A stretch of DNA of 64,000 bases from NCBI RefSeq assembly GCF_003590795.1, contig NZ_QYUL01000001.1, positions 2,001,001 to 2,065,000 of the forward strand, in the 5' to 3' direction. The notes below the pieces were generated by a model, which saw only the letters and a list, made by a program, of their open reading frames with translations, had not been told where the DNA came from and made no database searches. The stretch's first letter is position 1. Each line of letters begins with the position of its first letter. The translations under genes were made by a program, and so were the position numbers. Shown in pieces: positions 1 through 7,757 of this stretch. Source of the stretch: Azospirillum cavernae. GTDB taxonomy: Bacteria > Pseudomonadota > Alphaproteobacteria > Azospirillales > Azospirillaceae.

Positions 1-415
1 AACCCAGACCAACGGCCATCCGAAGCTGCAACAGCTTGTTGCGGGCCAGACGGTTGGCGTTGGGATGATTCATCCACAGCGCGCCGTCGATGGCCGTCAG
101 CGCGCCTTCCAAAGTCCAGCGCATTTCGGATTCGGCCATAAGCCGCGCCGCAGGGTCGCTCAGATGGGGCGCTCTCGGCAATCCAATGTTGCGCACCAGA
201 ACAGACTTGATCGCCCCGCAGCGCTCAACGCCCCGCAAGAACAGCCGTGTGCGCGGAACGCCCTGTTCGACCACAAAGCCAATATCGACCGTCGCGCCAA
301 AGTCGGCTGTGTCGAAGACAATGACCTGTGAACCCAGCGCCGCCAATTCGGCGCGCACCAGATTCACATGGTCATCGGCCCCGTATGAAACGATCAGCGC
401 AAAACCGTCGCTCAT
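1..415 (-). CDS. ATP-grasp peptide ligase (graspetide/microviridin-type maturase), 5' part only
   Basis: The gene runs off the left edge, so only about 138 N-terminal residues are visible. They begin MSDGFALIVSYGADDHVN and contain a segment with the residues WMNHPNAN followed by RLARNKLLQLRMAVGLG. This matches the pre-ATP-grasp domain of MvdC/MvdD-type ligases, where a W-(I/M)-N-x-P-x-A-N stretch precedes a K-x-x-Q-L-x-x-A-x-x-x-G-L helix. Known members make ester or amide side-chain crosslinks in ribosomal peptides, in the cytoplasm, using ATP. The ATG lies 10 bases after the stop of a 56-codon ORF that I read as the precursor peptide, which fits a translationally coupled precursor-ligase pair. 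The catalytic ATP-grasp domain is outside the window, so substrate class and crosslink type cannot be read. An unrelated ATP-grasp ligase is less likely given the neighbour. Confidence 0.75.
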   Translation of the reverse strand, partial: MSDGFALIVSYGADDHVNLVRAELAALGSQVIVFDTADFGATVDIGFVVEQGVPRTRLFLRGVERCGAIKSVLVRNIGLPRAPHLSDPAARLMAESEMRWTLEGALTAIDGALWMNHPNANRLARNKLLQLRMAVGLG

Positions 416-425
416 CAAAAGACAA

Positions 426-596
426 TCACGCCTTTCCGGCGCTTGCAGCGCTGACGATCGGCTTCACAAACGATTCCTTCGGATCCATTTCGGTGTCCGT
501 CCCAACATACTGAGCGGCAATGCCGCCCGAAACGCTCACGCGCTTCTGAAACAGAAGAGGAGCGGCATGGGTCTTTTTGTTTTCAGAATTCGGCAT
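426..596 (-). CDS. Candidate graspetide precursor peptide (56 aa)
   Basis: This small ORF starts MPNSENKKTHAAPLLF and ends SAASAGKA. I chose the ATG at 596 because a promoter-like -35/-10 pair ends at 626, which would exclude an upstream GTG at 656. The middle of the peptide contains QYVGTDTEMDPKES, rich in Thr/Ser and Asp/Glu, the hydroxyl and carboxyl side chains that graspetide ligases join into omega-esters. The first 30 residues would then be the leader. It sits 10 bases upstream of the ATP-grasp ligase gene on the same strand. I do not recognise a named precursor family, so the precursor role is inferred from position and composition. It could also be an unrelated small protein. Confidence 0.6.
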   Translation of the reverse strand: MPNSENKKTHAAPLLFQKRVSVSGGIAAQYVGTDTEMDPKESFVKPIVSAASAGKA

Positions 597-625
597 TTGA
601 TGGTCTTTCAACAGTAATTTAGCGA

Positions 626-653
626 AATTTAGATTTTGCAATTCAGATGTCAA
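626..653 (-). promoter_or_regulatory. Sigma-70-like promoter for the precursor/ligase pair
   Basis: On the minus strand a perfect TTGACA (648-653) is followed after 16 bases by TAAATT (626-631). Transcription would begin near 619, about 23 bases before the ATG at 596. The surrounding 600-720 stretch is strikingly AT-rich for this GC-rich window, which suggests a foreign origin. Confidence 0.5.
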
Positions 654-734
654 CACACAATTTTTGACAATCCCGCAAAGAGATTGAGTGTTTTTCCAGA
701 ATCAACCTAAAATTAGCCTGCGACCATTCGACGC

Positions 735-846
735 GCCAACCTTTGCGGCGTTGGATGACCACCGGAGGACCGTCAGCGCGGCCCCGCCGGTGGCCATGCT
801 CACGCAATGGCCAATGGGCGGTCGGAAAGAGCAATTCGCCCCACCG
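735..846 (-). pseudogene. 3' remnant of a NUDIX hydrolase gene
   Basis: Read on the minus strand this stretch gives WGELLFPTAHWPLREHGHRRGRADGPPVV in pieces, which lines up with the C-terminus WDELAFPTVHWALREHG of the intact NUDIX protein at 2213-2833. Upstream sequence encoding the NUDIX box is absent, so it is a gene fragment. It lies in the same orientation as the intact gene, and the SDR/HxlR pair lies between the two copies. This suggests a past duplication or insertion event by recombination. Confidence 0.65.
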
Positions 847-858
847 CCCTGACGCGCG

Positions 859-1629
859 TCAGGATTGCCCTTCGCGGGCCTTCGTGGCGAAATCGTTCAA
901 CGCCGTCAAGGTCGCGTCGAATCGACCCTCCCGTTCGGCAAAGCGCAGGAAACGGACGCGCTCCACCAAAATTTCGGGCGGCGTCGGCGTCTGCGCGAAC
1001 AAGGCCATGACCTCCGTCATGAAGTCGTCGAGCGGCATGTAGCCGGGTCGGGTGGATTGGCCCGGCGTCAGGCCGGTTTGCACGGCGGGCGGGGCCAGCT
1101 CGATCACCTCGATCTTGCCCTTCAAAACCTCGCGCAGGCTGACGGTGTAGGAATGCAGCGCCGCTTTCGTCGCCGAATAGGTCGGCGCGGCGAGCAGCGG
1201 CACGAAGGCCAACCCAGAGGTGACGTTGATGATCGCCGCGTCCGGCTGACTGGCCAAATGATCGGTCAGCGCGTTGGTCAGGCGGATCGGGCCAAGCAGG
1301 TTGGTGGTGACGGCGGCCTCCGCCTCGGTCGAATCGCCCGACCGCGCCAAATCCTCAAACCCCATGATCCCGGCGTTGTTGACCAGGATGTTCACACCCG
1401 GATGCGCCGCCGTCACCGTGGCGGCAAAGGCCGTGACCGCGTCCTTGTCCGCCAGATCCAGCGCGTAACCGACCATGCCGGGATGCTCCGCCACAACCGC
1501 GTCCAACGCCGATTGGCGACGACCGGCGACGATGACGGCGTTGCCCAGCGCGTGAAAGCGCGCCGCCAGCTCCTTGCCGATCCCCGACGCGCCGCCGGTG
1601 ATGAGAATGGTGTTTCCGCTCTGTTTCAT
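859..1629 (-). CDS. Short-chain dehydrogenase/reductase (DltE-like SDR), 256 aa
   Basis: This is a classical SDR oxidoreductase using NAD(P). The cofactor loop TGGASGIG is at residues 11-18, NNAG at 84-87, the catalytic Ser near 138 and YSATK (Tyr151, Lys155) complete the active site. The length is typical of classical SDRs. The start at 1629 follows a GAGGG Shine-Dalgarno and gives the normal N-terminus. An upstream in-frame start would add 24 unconserved residues. The gene is divergent from an HxlR-type regulator, an arrangement usual for redox- or aldehyde-responsive SDRs, so that regulator probably controls it. The substrate cannot be read from the sequence. Confidence 0.88.
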   Translation of the reverse strand: MKQSGNTILITGGASGIGKELAARFHALGNAVIVAGRRQSALDAVVAEHPGMVGYALDLADKDAVTAFAATVTAAHPGVNILVNNAGIMGFEDLARSGDSTEAEAAVTTNLLGPIRLTNALTDHLASQPDAAIINVTSGLAFVPLLAAPTYSATKAALHSYTVSLREVLKGKIEVIELAPPAVQTGLTPGQSTRPGYMPLDDFMTEVMALFAQTPTPPEILVERVRFLRFAEREGRFDATLTALNDFATKAREGQS

Positions 1630-1754
1630 GGGACTGCCCTCGAACTGGTTTTCATGCTTCCCAGACAATGCGTCCGCCACTCTCCCGATGAAAGAAGGCA
1701 CCGAAAAGATTTATACTCACCAAAAAGAGAGCGTAGACAAACCAAGAGGTCGCG

Positions 1755-2192
1755 ATGTCCACCGCCCACCGCTTCACCCCCGAACACATCGCCCGCGCCC
1801 ACGCGCAGAGCGCCCAAACACCCCCGGCGGAGACGGACCCTCGGGTCGAGGCTCTGGTGCGTGACCTGATCGGCTGCGTGGCCGACAAATGGACGATGCT
1901 GATTCTCGAACTGCTGGCGGAACAGGGCGCGACGCGCTTCACCCAGTTGAATCGACGGATCGGGACCATCAGCCAGAAGATGCTGACGCAGACCCTGCGC
2001 CACATGGAACGCAACGGGCTGGTGATCCGCACCGTCCATCCGGTCGTCCCGCCAAAGGTCGAGTACGCCTTGACCGAGCTTGGCCTCAGCCTCGGGGCCG
2101 CCTTTTGCGGCGTGTGGATTTGGGCGGAAAACAACCTCGACGCGGTCGAAGCGTCCCGCAAGAGCTTCGAGAACCGCGCTGCGGAGCCATGA
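1755..2192 (+). CDS. HxlR-family winged-helix transcriptional regulator (145 aa)
   Basis: The HxlR/MarR-like winged helix occupies about residues 35-130, with the family signature DKWTMLILELL, then RFTQLNRRI and ISQKMLTQTLRHMERNGLV as recognition region, and a wing around VPPKVEYALTELG. Members often sense electrophiles or oxidants through cysteines and repress a divergent gene. Here the divergent partner is the SDR at 859-1629. The 125-base gap contains TACTC and GAGCGTA-like half-sites (about 1714-1735) that could be the operator. There are Cys residues near 48 and in the C-terminal helix, but I cannot assign a sensing role. Confidence 0.88.
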   Translation: MSTAHRFTPEHIARAHAQSAQTPPAETDPRVEALVRDLIGCVADKWTMLILELLAEQGATRFTQLNRRIGTISQKMLTQTLRHMERNGLVIRTVHPVVPPKVEYALTELGLSLGAAFCGVWIWAENNLDAVEASRKSFENRAAEP

Positions 2193-2212
2193 TTACGGTC
2201 GGAACGGCCCGC

Positions 2213-2833
2213 TCATCCCCCACCGCGTCCCCACCGCGCCAGAGTCTCCGGCGTCGGGTTGACCGCCGGGGCGCCGTCAACACGGCCCTGCCGGTCGCCA
2301 TGCTCGCGCAAGGCCCAATGGACGGTGGGGAAGGCCAGTTCATCCCACGGGATCGCGTCCCAGGCGAACAGGCCGACCTCCAGGCTTTCCGGCCCGGCGG
2401 ACACGTCGTCCGACAAAAGCCGGGCGTGGAAGATCAACTGCACTTGGCTGATGCGCGGAATGTCGTAAATCGCCAGCAGGGGACCGACGGCGATGCGCGC
2501 CCGCGCTTCCTCCCACGCTTCGCGAGCGGCGCCCTCGGCGGTGCTTTCGCGCTCCTCCATGTAACCGGCGGGCAGGGTCCAGAAGCCCCGGCGCGGTTCG
2601 ATGGAGCGGCGGCACAGCAGAATCCGCCCATCCTCCCAGGTGACGACGGAGCCGACGACGATCAACGGGTTCTGATAGGCGATGAAGCCGCAATCCGGGC
2701 ACATCAACCGCTCGCGATCCTCGCCGGGCGGAATGGCGCGGACGCGCGGCCCGCCGCAGGATGGCGGGCAGGCTGCGGAATCGGACGGCAAAGCGGCGGG
2801 GGGCGTTGGCGCGGACGTAGTTTGCTCGGGCAT
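2213..2833 (-). CDS. Zinc-ribbon NUDIX hydrolase (206 aa)
   Basis: The protein has an N-terminal zinc ribbon (Cys22, Cys26, Cys45, Cys48, the latter in MCPDCGF) followed by a NUDIX fold. The NUDIX box spans residues 90-112 (G-x5-E at 90-96, then REAWEEA), with the usual final Gly replaced. Ribbon-bearing NUDIX proteins hydrolyse nucleoside diphosphate derivatives such as ADP-ribose, FAD or NADH. The exact substrate is not evident. The start at 2833 gives an N-terminus just before the ribbon. The gene converges on the HxlR gene with a 20-base gap. A duplicate of its 3' end lies at 735-846. Confidence 0.85.
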   Translation of the reverse strand: MPEQTTSAPTPPAALPSDSAACPPSCGGPRVRAIPPGEDRERLMCPDCGFIAYQNPLIVVGSVVTWEDGRILLCRRSIEPRRGFWTLPAGYMEERESTAEGAAREAWEEARARIAVGPLLAIYDIPRISQVQLIFHARLLSDDVSAGPESLEVGLFAWDAIPWDELAFPTVHWALREHGDRQGRVDGAPAVNPTPETLARWGRGGG

Positions 2834-2994
2834 GGCTTCCGATATGGCGCGGCGGCTGGTTTGGGCAAGGTGGCAAGGTCGTTCTCCACCCGTTCCAATT
2901 CTTGATTCGTTCCTGTAGGCTGTCAACCGACTCAACCCCTGAGTTACCCCCTGAACCACCCCTTGAACCACACGTAAGGCGAAGCGGAACGGTG

Positions 2995-4425
2995 ATGCAG
3001 CAGATCGCGGTGGATGGGCTGTCGTTGGCGCTTGGGCTGGGCGTTGGGCTGTGCGTGGGGGGCGGGCTGGTGTGGGCGCTGTTGAGCGCCACCGCCGGGC
3101 GCGTCCAGGCCGACTCCGCCGCCCTGCACGCCGAACTGGCCGCCCGGCTGGACATGGCCGAACGCGGCGAAGACGATCTGCGCGACGAGGTCGAGGCGCG
3201 CGACCACCAGATCGCCCGCCTGTCGGGCGAGGTGGCGGCGGGGCGCGAGCAGCACGCCCGGCTGACCGCCCGTCTGGACGCCGAACGCGCCGCCGCCGCC
3301 GAAAAGCTGGCCCTGCTGGAACGCGCGCAGGCCGCGCTGTCCGACAGCTTCAAGGCGCTGTCGGCGGAGGCCCTGCACCACAACAACCGCAGTTTCCTCG
3401 ACCTCGCCCGCGAAACCCTGTCGGGCTTTCAGGAGCAGGCGCGGGGCGATCTGGACAAACGGCAAACCGCCATCGCCGCCATCGTCGATCCGGTGCGCCA
3501 GACGCTGGAAAGCATGGACCGGCAAATCCGTGACTTGGAATCGACCCGCGCCGGGGCCTATGAGGGGCTGAAGCAACAGGTGCTGTCGCTGGTCGAATCA
3601 CAAACCCAACTGCGCTCAGAAACCGGCAATCTGGTGCGCGCCCTGCGCACCCCGGCGGCGCGCGGGCGCTGGGGCGAAATCCAGTTGCGCCGGGTCTGCG
3701 AGATGGCCGGGATGCTCGACCATTGCGATTTTGTCGAGCAAGCCACCGTGGACAGCGGCGCCGGACGCTTGCGCCCCGATCTGACCGTCACCCTGCCCGG
3801 CGGCAAAACCATCGTGGTGGACGCCAAAACCCCGTTGGAGGGCTATCTCGACGGCGTGCAGGCGACGGACGAGGCCGGGCGGCGCGAGGGGATGACCCGC
3901 CATGTCCGCCATGTCCGCGAGCACATGAAGCAGTTGGGGACCAAGGCCTATTGGGACCAGTTCGCCAACAGCCCGGAATTCGTCGTGCTGTTCCTGCCCG
4001 GCGAGAATTTCTTTTCCGCCGCGCTGGAGCAGGACGCCACCCTGATCGAGGCGGGCATCGACCACCGGGTGATCCTGGCGACGCCGACCACCTTGATCGC
4101 CCTGCTGCGCGCCGTCGCCTATGGCTGGCGGCAAGAGCGGTTGGCCGACAACGCCCGCGAAATCAGCGCGCTGGGCGGCGAGCTGTACAAGCGGCTCTCC
4201 GATCTGGGCGGGCATATGGAACGGCTGGGGGCGCAGCTCGACAAAGCCGTGGGCTGCTACAACGGCGCGGTCGGGACGCTGGAATCGCGCGTGCTGGTCA
4301 GCGCCCGGCGCTTCCGCGACCTCGACGCCGCGCCGGACGGGGCGGAGTTGCCCCTGTTGGAGCCGCTCGACCACAGCCCGCGCCGCTTGCAGGCGGCGGA
4401 ATTGCACGTCGCGACGCCGGGATAG
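2995..4425 (+). CDS. rmuC: DNA recombination protein RmuC (476 aa)
   Basis: The order of parts is an N-terminal membrane segment (about residues 8-30), a long Ala/Arg/Glu-rich coiled coil to about residue 165, then the RmuC core. The core includes AARGRWGEIQLRRVCEMAGM, the PD-(D/E)XK-like stretch RPDLTV...IVVDAKTPL, and NSPEFVVLFLPGENFF. RmuC limits sequence inversions at short inverted repeats in E. coli and is a nuclease-like protein. The ATG at 2995 places the membrane helix at the very start, as usual. An upstream in-frame start at 2902 would add low-complexity residues read from a short run of CCCCTGAACCA-like repeats. It stands alone and converges on the next gene. Confidence 0.92.
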   Translation: MQQIAVDGLSLALGLGVGLCVGGGLVWALLSATAGRVQADSAALHAELAARLDMAERGEDDLRDEVEARDHQIARLSGEVAAGREQHARLTARLDAERAAAAEKLALLERAQAALSDSFKALSAEALHHNNRSFLDLARETLSGFQEQARGDLDKRQTAIAAIVDPVRQTLESMDRQIRDLESTRAGAYEGLKQQVLSLVESQTQLRSETGNLVRALRTPAARGRWGEIQLRRVCEMAGMLDHCDFVEQATVDSGAGRLRPDLTVTLPGGKTIVVDAKTPLEGYLDGVQATDEAGRREGMTRHVRHVREHMKQLGTKAYWDQFANSPEFVVLFLPGENFFSAALEQDATLIEAGIDHRVILATPTTLIALLRAVAYGWRQERLADNAREISALGGELYKRLSDLGGHMERLGAQLDKAVGCYNGAVGTLESRVLVSARRFRDLDAAPDGAELPLLEPLDHSPRRLQAAELHVATPG

Positions 4426-4431
4426 GCCCCC

Positions 4432-5415
4432 TCAAAACCGTTCGCGGTAGCCTTGCGGGCTGGCCCCGATCTGACGCAGGAAGCTGCGGCGCATGGTGTC
4501 CTCAGCGCCAAAGCCGCAGCGCGCCGCCGTCTGCGCCACCGACGCGCCCTGTTCCAGCATCCGCCGGGCGGCCTCGACGCGGATTTGCTCCACCGCGCGG
4601 GCCGGGGTGCGCCCGGTGGCCTGCCGGTAATGGCGCGAGAAGCTGCGCGCGCTCATCGCCGCCTGTTCGGCCAGCGCGGGCAACGACAGGTCGCCCCGCA
4701 GATTTTCGGCGATCCAGGCGTGCAGCCGGTCGAAACGGGCGCCATCCTCCGGCGCGGCCCCCTCTTGCAGGCTCAAGGTCGCGCTGAACTGCGCCTGTCC
4801 GCCGGGACGCTTCAGGAAGACCACCAGTTGCCGGGCGACGGCCAGCGCCGTTTTGCGCCCCAAATCCTCCTCGACCAGCGCCAGGGCCAGATCGATTCCC
4901 GCCGTGATCCCCGCCGAGGTCCAGACCGCGCCGTCGCGGATGAAAATCGGGTCGGGATCCAGCCGCACCTTGGGAAAGCGGGCGGCGAATTCGGCGCAGC
5001 GCTGCCAATGGGTCACGGCGCGCCGCCCGTCCAACAGCCCGGCTTGGGCCAGCAGAAAGGCCCCGCTGCACACCGACGCCACCCGGCGCGCCGCCCCGGC
5101 GCGGGCCACGACCCACGCGACCAGCGCCGCGTCGGCGCAGGCCCGGCGGACTCCGGTCCCGCCCGACAGGATCAGCGTGTCGAGCGGTTGGTCCGGCGGC
5201 GGCAACGGCTCGGCGCTCAGGCTCAGCCCGGCGGTCGTCCACACCGGCGGGACGGCGGCCACCACGGCCAAACCATAGGGCGGCGGCGCCCCCGCCGCGA
5301 CCGCCAGATCGTTGGCCGTGGCGAAGACCTGCGTCGGCCCGGCGACGTCGAGAAGCTGCGCGTCGGGAAAGCCCAAAATCTCAACGCGGCGGAACGGTGG
5401 CGCGGGAACCATCAT
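4432..5415 (-). CDS. GlxA-type AraC-family regulator with DJ-1/PfpI domain (327 aa)
   Basis: Residues 1-190 form a DJ-1/PfpI-like amidotransferase domain (DVAGPTQVF near the start, then ASVCSGAFLLAQAGLL and AVTHW). Residues 230-327 form two AraC helix-turn-helix motifs (LSLPALAEQAAMSARSFSRHYR, then VAQTAARCGFGAEDTMRRSF). GlxA-type regulators bind a small ligand in a catalytically idle DJ-1 domain. It is divergent from a stand-alone DJ-1/PfpI enzyme at 5512, its likely target. Two adjacent ATGs (5415 and 5412) are possible and no strong Shine-Dalgarno decides between them. Confidence 0.88.
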   Translation of the reverse strand: MMVPAPPFRRVEILGFPDAQLLDVAGPTQVFATANDLAVAAGAPPPYGLAVVAAVPPVWTTAGLSLSAEPLPPPDQPLDTLILSGGTGVRRACADAALVAWVVARAGAARRVASVCSGAFLLAQAGLLDGRRAVTHWQRCAEFAARFPKVRLDPDPIFIRDGAVWTSAGITAGIDLALALVEEDLGRKTALAVARQLVVFLKRPGGQAQFSATLSLQEGAAPEDGARFDRLHAWIAENLRGDLSLPALAEQAAMSARSFSRHYRQATGRTPARAVEQIRVEAARRMLEQGASVAQTAARCGFGAEDTMRRSFLRQIGASPQGYRERF

Positions 5416-5511
5416 TGGCGGGATTCGTGGGGTAATTGGCGATTGCGCCACAGCATCGCGCGCTATCCTGCCCCCGTCAACCCGCCCACCATCCATGACG
5501 GAGCCGCCAGC

Positions 5512-6198
5512 ATGACCCTGCGATTTGGCATTCTCGCCTTCCCCGCCGTTCAGCAACTTGACCTGTCCGGTCCTTACGAACTGTTCGCCAGCGCGCCCGA
5601 CGCCGAGGTTCATCTGCTGTGGAAGGATTGCGCGCCGCTGCGCTCGGCCACCGGCCTGATCCTGACGCCGACCACCCGCTTCGCCGATTGCCCGCCGCTG
5701 GACGTGCTGTGCGTGCCGGGCGGCGGCGGAATCAACGCGCTGCTGGAGGATGCCGAGACGTTGGCCTTCGTCCGCGAACAGGCGACGCGGGCGCGCTTCG
5801 TCACCTCCGTCTGCACCGGGGCGCTGGTGCTGGGGGCGGCGGGGCTGCTGATCGGCAAACGCGCCACGACCCATTGGAACGCGGTCGATTTCCTCGCCCG
5901 CTACGGCGCCATCCCGACCGAGGGGCGGGTGGTTCAGGACGGCGCGCTCATCACGGCGGGCGGCGTGACGGCGGGGATCGACTTCGGCCTGACGGTCATC
6001 GCCGCCCTGCTGGGCCAGACGGAGGCGGAAACCATCCAACTGTGTCTGGAATACGCGCCCGCCCCACCCTTTCAGGCGGGAACCCCGCAAGAGGCCCCCG
6101 CCCCGGTTCTCGCCGCCGCCCGCCAGCGTCTGGCCCCCTCGCGCGCCGCTCGCGAGGCGATCCTCGCCAGCGGGCGCGCGCCAGGGGTGACGGCGTAA
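5512..6198 (+). CDS. DJ-1/PfpI family protein, isonitrile hydratase-like (228 aa)
   Basis: This is a single DJ-1/PfpI domain. The nucleophile is Cys101 in FVTSVCTGALVLGAAGLL, preceded by the CVPGGGG loop and followed by ATTHW. The pattern resembles isonitrile hydratase (InhA), which hydrates isonitriles to N-formamides, but many cysteine-dependent relatives share it and the substrate is not proven. A proline- and alanine-rich tail follows the domain. It is transcribed away from a GlxA-type regulator whose N-terminal half is the same fold, across a 96-base shared promoter region. Confidence 0.8.
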   Translation: MTLRFGILAFPAVQQLDLSGPYELFASAPDAEVHLLWKDCAPLRSATGLILTPTTRFADCPPLDVLCVPGGGGINALLEDAETLAFVREQATRARFVTSVCTGALVLGAAGLLIGKRATTHWNAVDFLARYGAIPTEGRVVQDGALITAGGVTAGIDFGLTVIAALLGQTEAETIQLCLEYAPAPPFQAGTPQEAPAPVLAAARQRLAPSRAAREAILASGRAPGVTA

Positions 6199-6204
6199 GG
6201 CTGG

Positions 6205-6576
6205 TTACTCCTTGGCCTTCGGCGGCGGGCTGAATTCGACGCGCACCGGGGTGTTGTCGTTCAGCCGCCCGGTCCCCGATCCGCTCATCAGATCGGGGGA
6301 GCGGCGGATGTCCACCACGCCGTACCGGCCATCGTCGCAGGACACCGCGACGATCATGCGCGGCTCAATGCTCGACGCGTCGTAAACGCCGTTGCAGGAT
6401 AGGCTCTTGTCCGCCGTCTGCACGGCGTAGCGGCCAAGCGCCGAGTCCGACCGCGCCTGGGCGATGCCCGACAGCGGCGTCTTGTCGCCCAGCGCGCCGG
6501 TGACGGGGATTTGAAAGACGGTGGTGCAGGCGCTGGTCATCGCCAGAAGAGCCAGCGCGCAAAGGGGGCGGAGCAT
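6205..6576 (-). CDS. Small lipoprotein of unknown function (123 aa)
   Basis: The N-terminus MLRPLCALALLAMTSAC is a signal peptide ending in a lipobox-like TSAC with the lipidated Cys at residue 17. The mature protein is about 106 residues, with two further Cys residues (SCNG and SCDDGRYG) that could form a disulfide in the periplasm. It ends in a short charged tail. The stop is 7 bases from the convergent DJ-1 gene. I do not recognise a family beyond small bacterial lipoproteins. Confidence 0.72.
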   Translation of the reverse strand: MLRPLCALALLAMTSACTTVFQIPVTGALGDKTPLSGIAQARSDSALGRYAVQTADKSLSCNGVYDASSIEPRMIVAVSCDDGRYGVVDIRRSPDLMSGSGTGRLNDNTPVRVEFSPPPKAKE

Positions 6577-6715
6577 GAAACGACCTCATCAACGGTTGAA
6601 ACAGGACAATGGGATGTCGGAGCACGCCCCCGATCTGGCGCCTTGACCGGAGCGTTATCTTTCTGTAATTCGATAATTCGTTATTGCCAAGCGGTAATTT
6701 TTTGGAGGTCGCGGC

Positions 6716-7273
6716 ATGAGTCAGGAGCTTCGTCGGATCCGTCAGGCGCGGATCATCCGCGTCAGCCGCCGCCTGTCCGCCGTGATGACGGCCCTGCTGC
6801 TGCTGACCCCCGCCGGGATCATTCTCTACGCCGTCGCCTTCTCCGAGGTGATGCTGGCCAGCCATCCCTGGTTGGCCGGGCTGCGTCTGCCGGTGCGGGC
6901 GTTGCCGTTGGAGGACTCCGCGCTCGCCGCTGCCGCCCTGCTGGTCGCCGCCCTGCCCGGCCTGTGGGGGATGTGGGAGTTGCGGGCGCTGTTTCGGGGC
7001 TTCGCCGCCGGGATGGTCTTCGCCCCAACCTCGGCCCGGCGGTTGCGGCGCTTCTCCCTGTCCTTGATGGCGTCGGGGGTCAGCGAGCCGGTCGGTTCCC
7101 TGCTGCTGTCGCTGGCGGTCCTGCGCCACAACCCGGCGGACGGGCCGCACGGCGCCCTGTCGGTCAGCACCGGCGACCTGTTCGTCGTTCTGTTGGGCGT
7201 GGTATTGCTGGTCATCGCCTGGGTGATGGGCGAGGCTGCGGCCCTGGCCGATGAAAACGCGGGTTTCGTCTGA
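6716..7273 (+). CDS. DUF2975 membrane protein (185 aa)
   Basis: Four hydrophobic segments are visible (about residues 22-44, 69-88, 110-130 and 150-172), with a basic N-terminus and the layout of the DUF2975 family. The start has a strong GGAGGT Shine-Dalgarno. Family members are nearly always next to a small YozG-like XRE regulator, exactly as here, and the following ATG begins 4 bases after this stop. The pair is probably one operon in which the regulator controls the membrane protein. The molecular role is unknown. Confidence 0.8.
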   Translation: MSQELRRIRQARIIRVSRRLSAVMTALLLLTPAGIILYAVAFSEVMLASHPWLAGLRLPVRALPLEDSALAAAALLVAALPGLWGMWELRALFRGFAAGMVFAPTSARRLRRFSLSLMASGVSEPVGSLLLSLAVLRHNPADGPHGALSVSTGDLFVVLLGVVLLVIAWVMGEAAALADENAGFV

Positions 7274-7277
7274 ACTT

Positions 7278-7523
7278 ATGCCCATTCGTGTCACGCTCGA
7301 CCTGATGCTGAACCGCCGGAAGATGAAGGCCAAGGATTTGGCCCAGCGCATCGGCATCACCGAAGCCAACCTGTCGCTGCTGCGCACCGGCAAGGTGAAG
7401 GGTCTGCGGTTCGAGACGCTGGCCAAGATCTGCACCGTGCTCGACTGCCAGCCAGGCGATCTTCTGGCGCATGACCCCGACGATGACGACCTGATGACGG
7501 GTGGGGATGATCTGGAGGCGTAA
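7278..7523 (+). CDS. YozG-like XRE/Cro-type regulator (81 aa)
   Basis: A single helix-turn-helix fills most of the protein: MKAKDLAQRIGITEANLSLLRTGK supplies the two helices and LAKICTVLDCQPGDLL the third part. An acidic tail follows. The start at 7278 gives the compact family N-terminus MPIRVTLDLML. It sits 4 bases after the DUF2975 gene and is probably co-transcribed. A 15-bp palindrome (7540-7554) lies just downstream of its stop and could be a terminator stem or an operator. Confidence 0.85.
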   Translation: MPIRVTLDLMLNRRKMKAKDLAQRIGITEANLSLLRTGKVKGLRFETLAKICTVLDCQPGDLLAHDPDDDDLMTGGDDLEA

Positions 7524-7538
7524 CCACGCGGCCTGAAC

Positions 7539-7619
7539 GTCTCCGAGTCGGAGATGGCTGAGACTCTCATGTGGCTTGCCACGGATTGCCGTGGGTGATT
7601 ATGAAATAGGCAATCCGTG
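7539..7619 (+). promoter_or_regulatory. Palindrome and two mutually exclusive hairpins upstream of the first chemoreceptor
   Basis: TCTCCGA-G-TCGGAGA (7540-7554) is a perfect palindrome. Further on, CCACGG-ATTG-CCGTGG (7579-7594) forms one hairpin, while CACGGATTGCC (7580-7590) pairs perfectly with GGCAATCCGTG (7609-7619) across 18 bases to form another. The two later hairpins share sequence and cannot coexist. The chemoreceptor ATG is at 7758. A regulatory leader is one explanation, and an operator or the terminator of the preceding operon is another. Confidence 0.45.
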
Positions 7620-7757
7620 CCCGCGCAATAAGCAAAACTCTTTCCCCCCAATATCTTCCTTTCTGTTTCCAGTGTTTACCCGCACCGATCGTTTCATTTT
7701 TCTTCAATGCGCTCCTGATAGCTTTCGCCGCAATTGTTGTGCTGGAGGCCAATCGGC

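Noticed and set aside
426-656. Longer form of the peptide starting at GTG 656
   Set aside because: It would begin upstream of the best promoter, which ends at 626; the ATG at 596 fits better.
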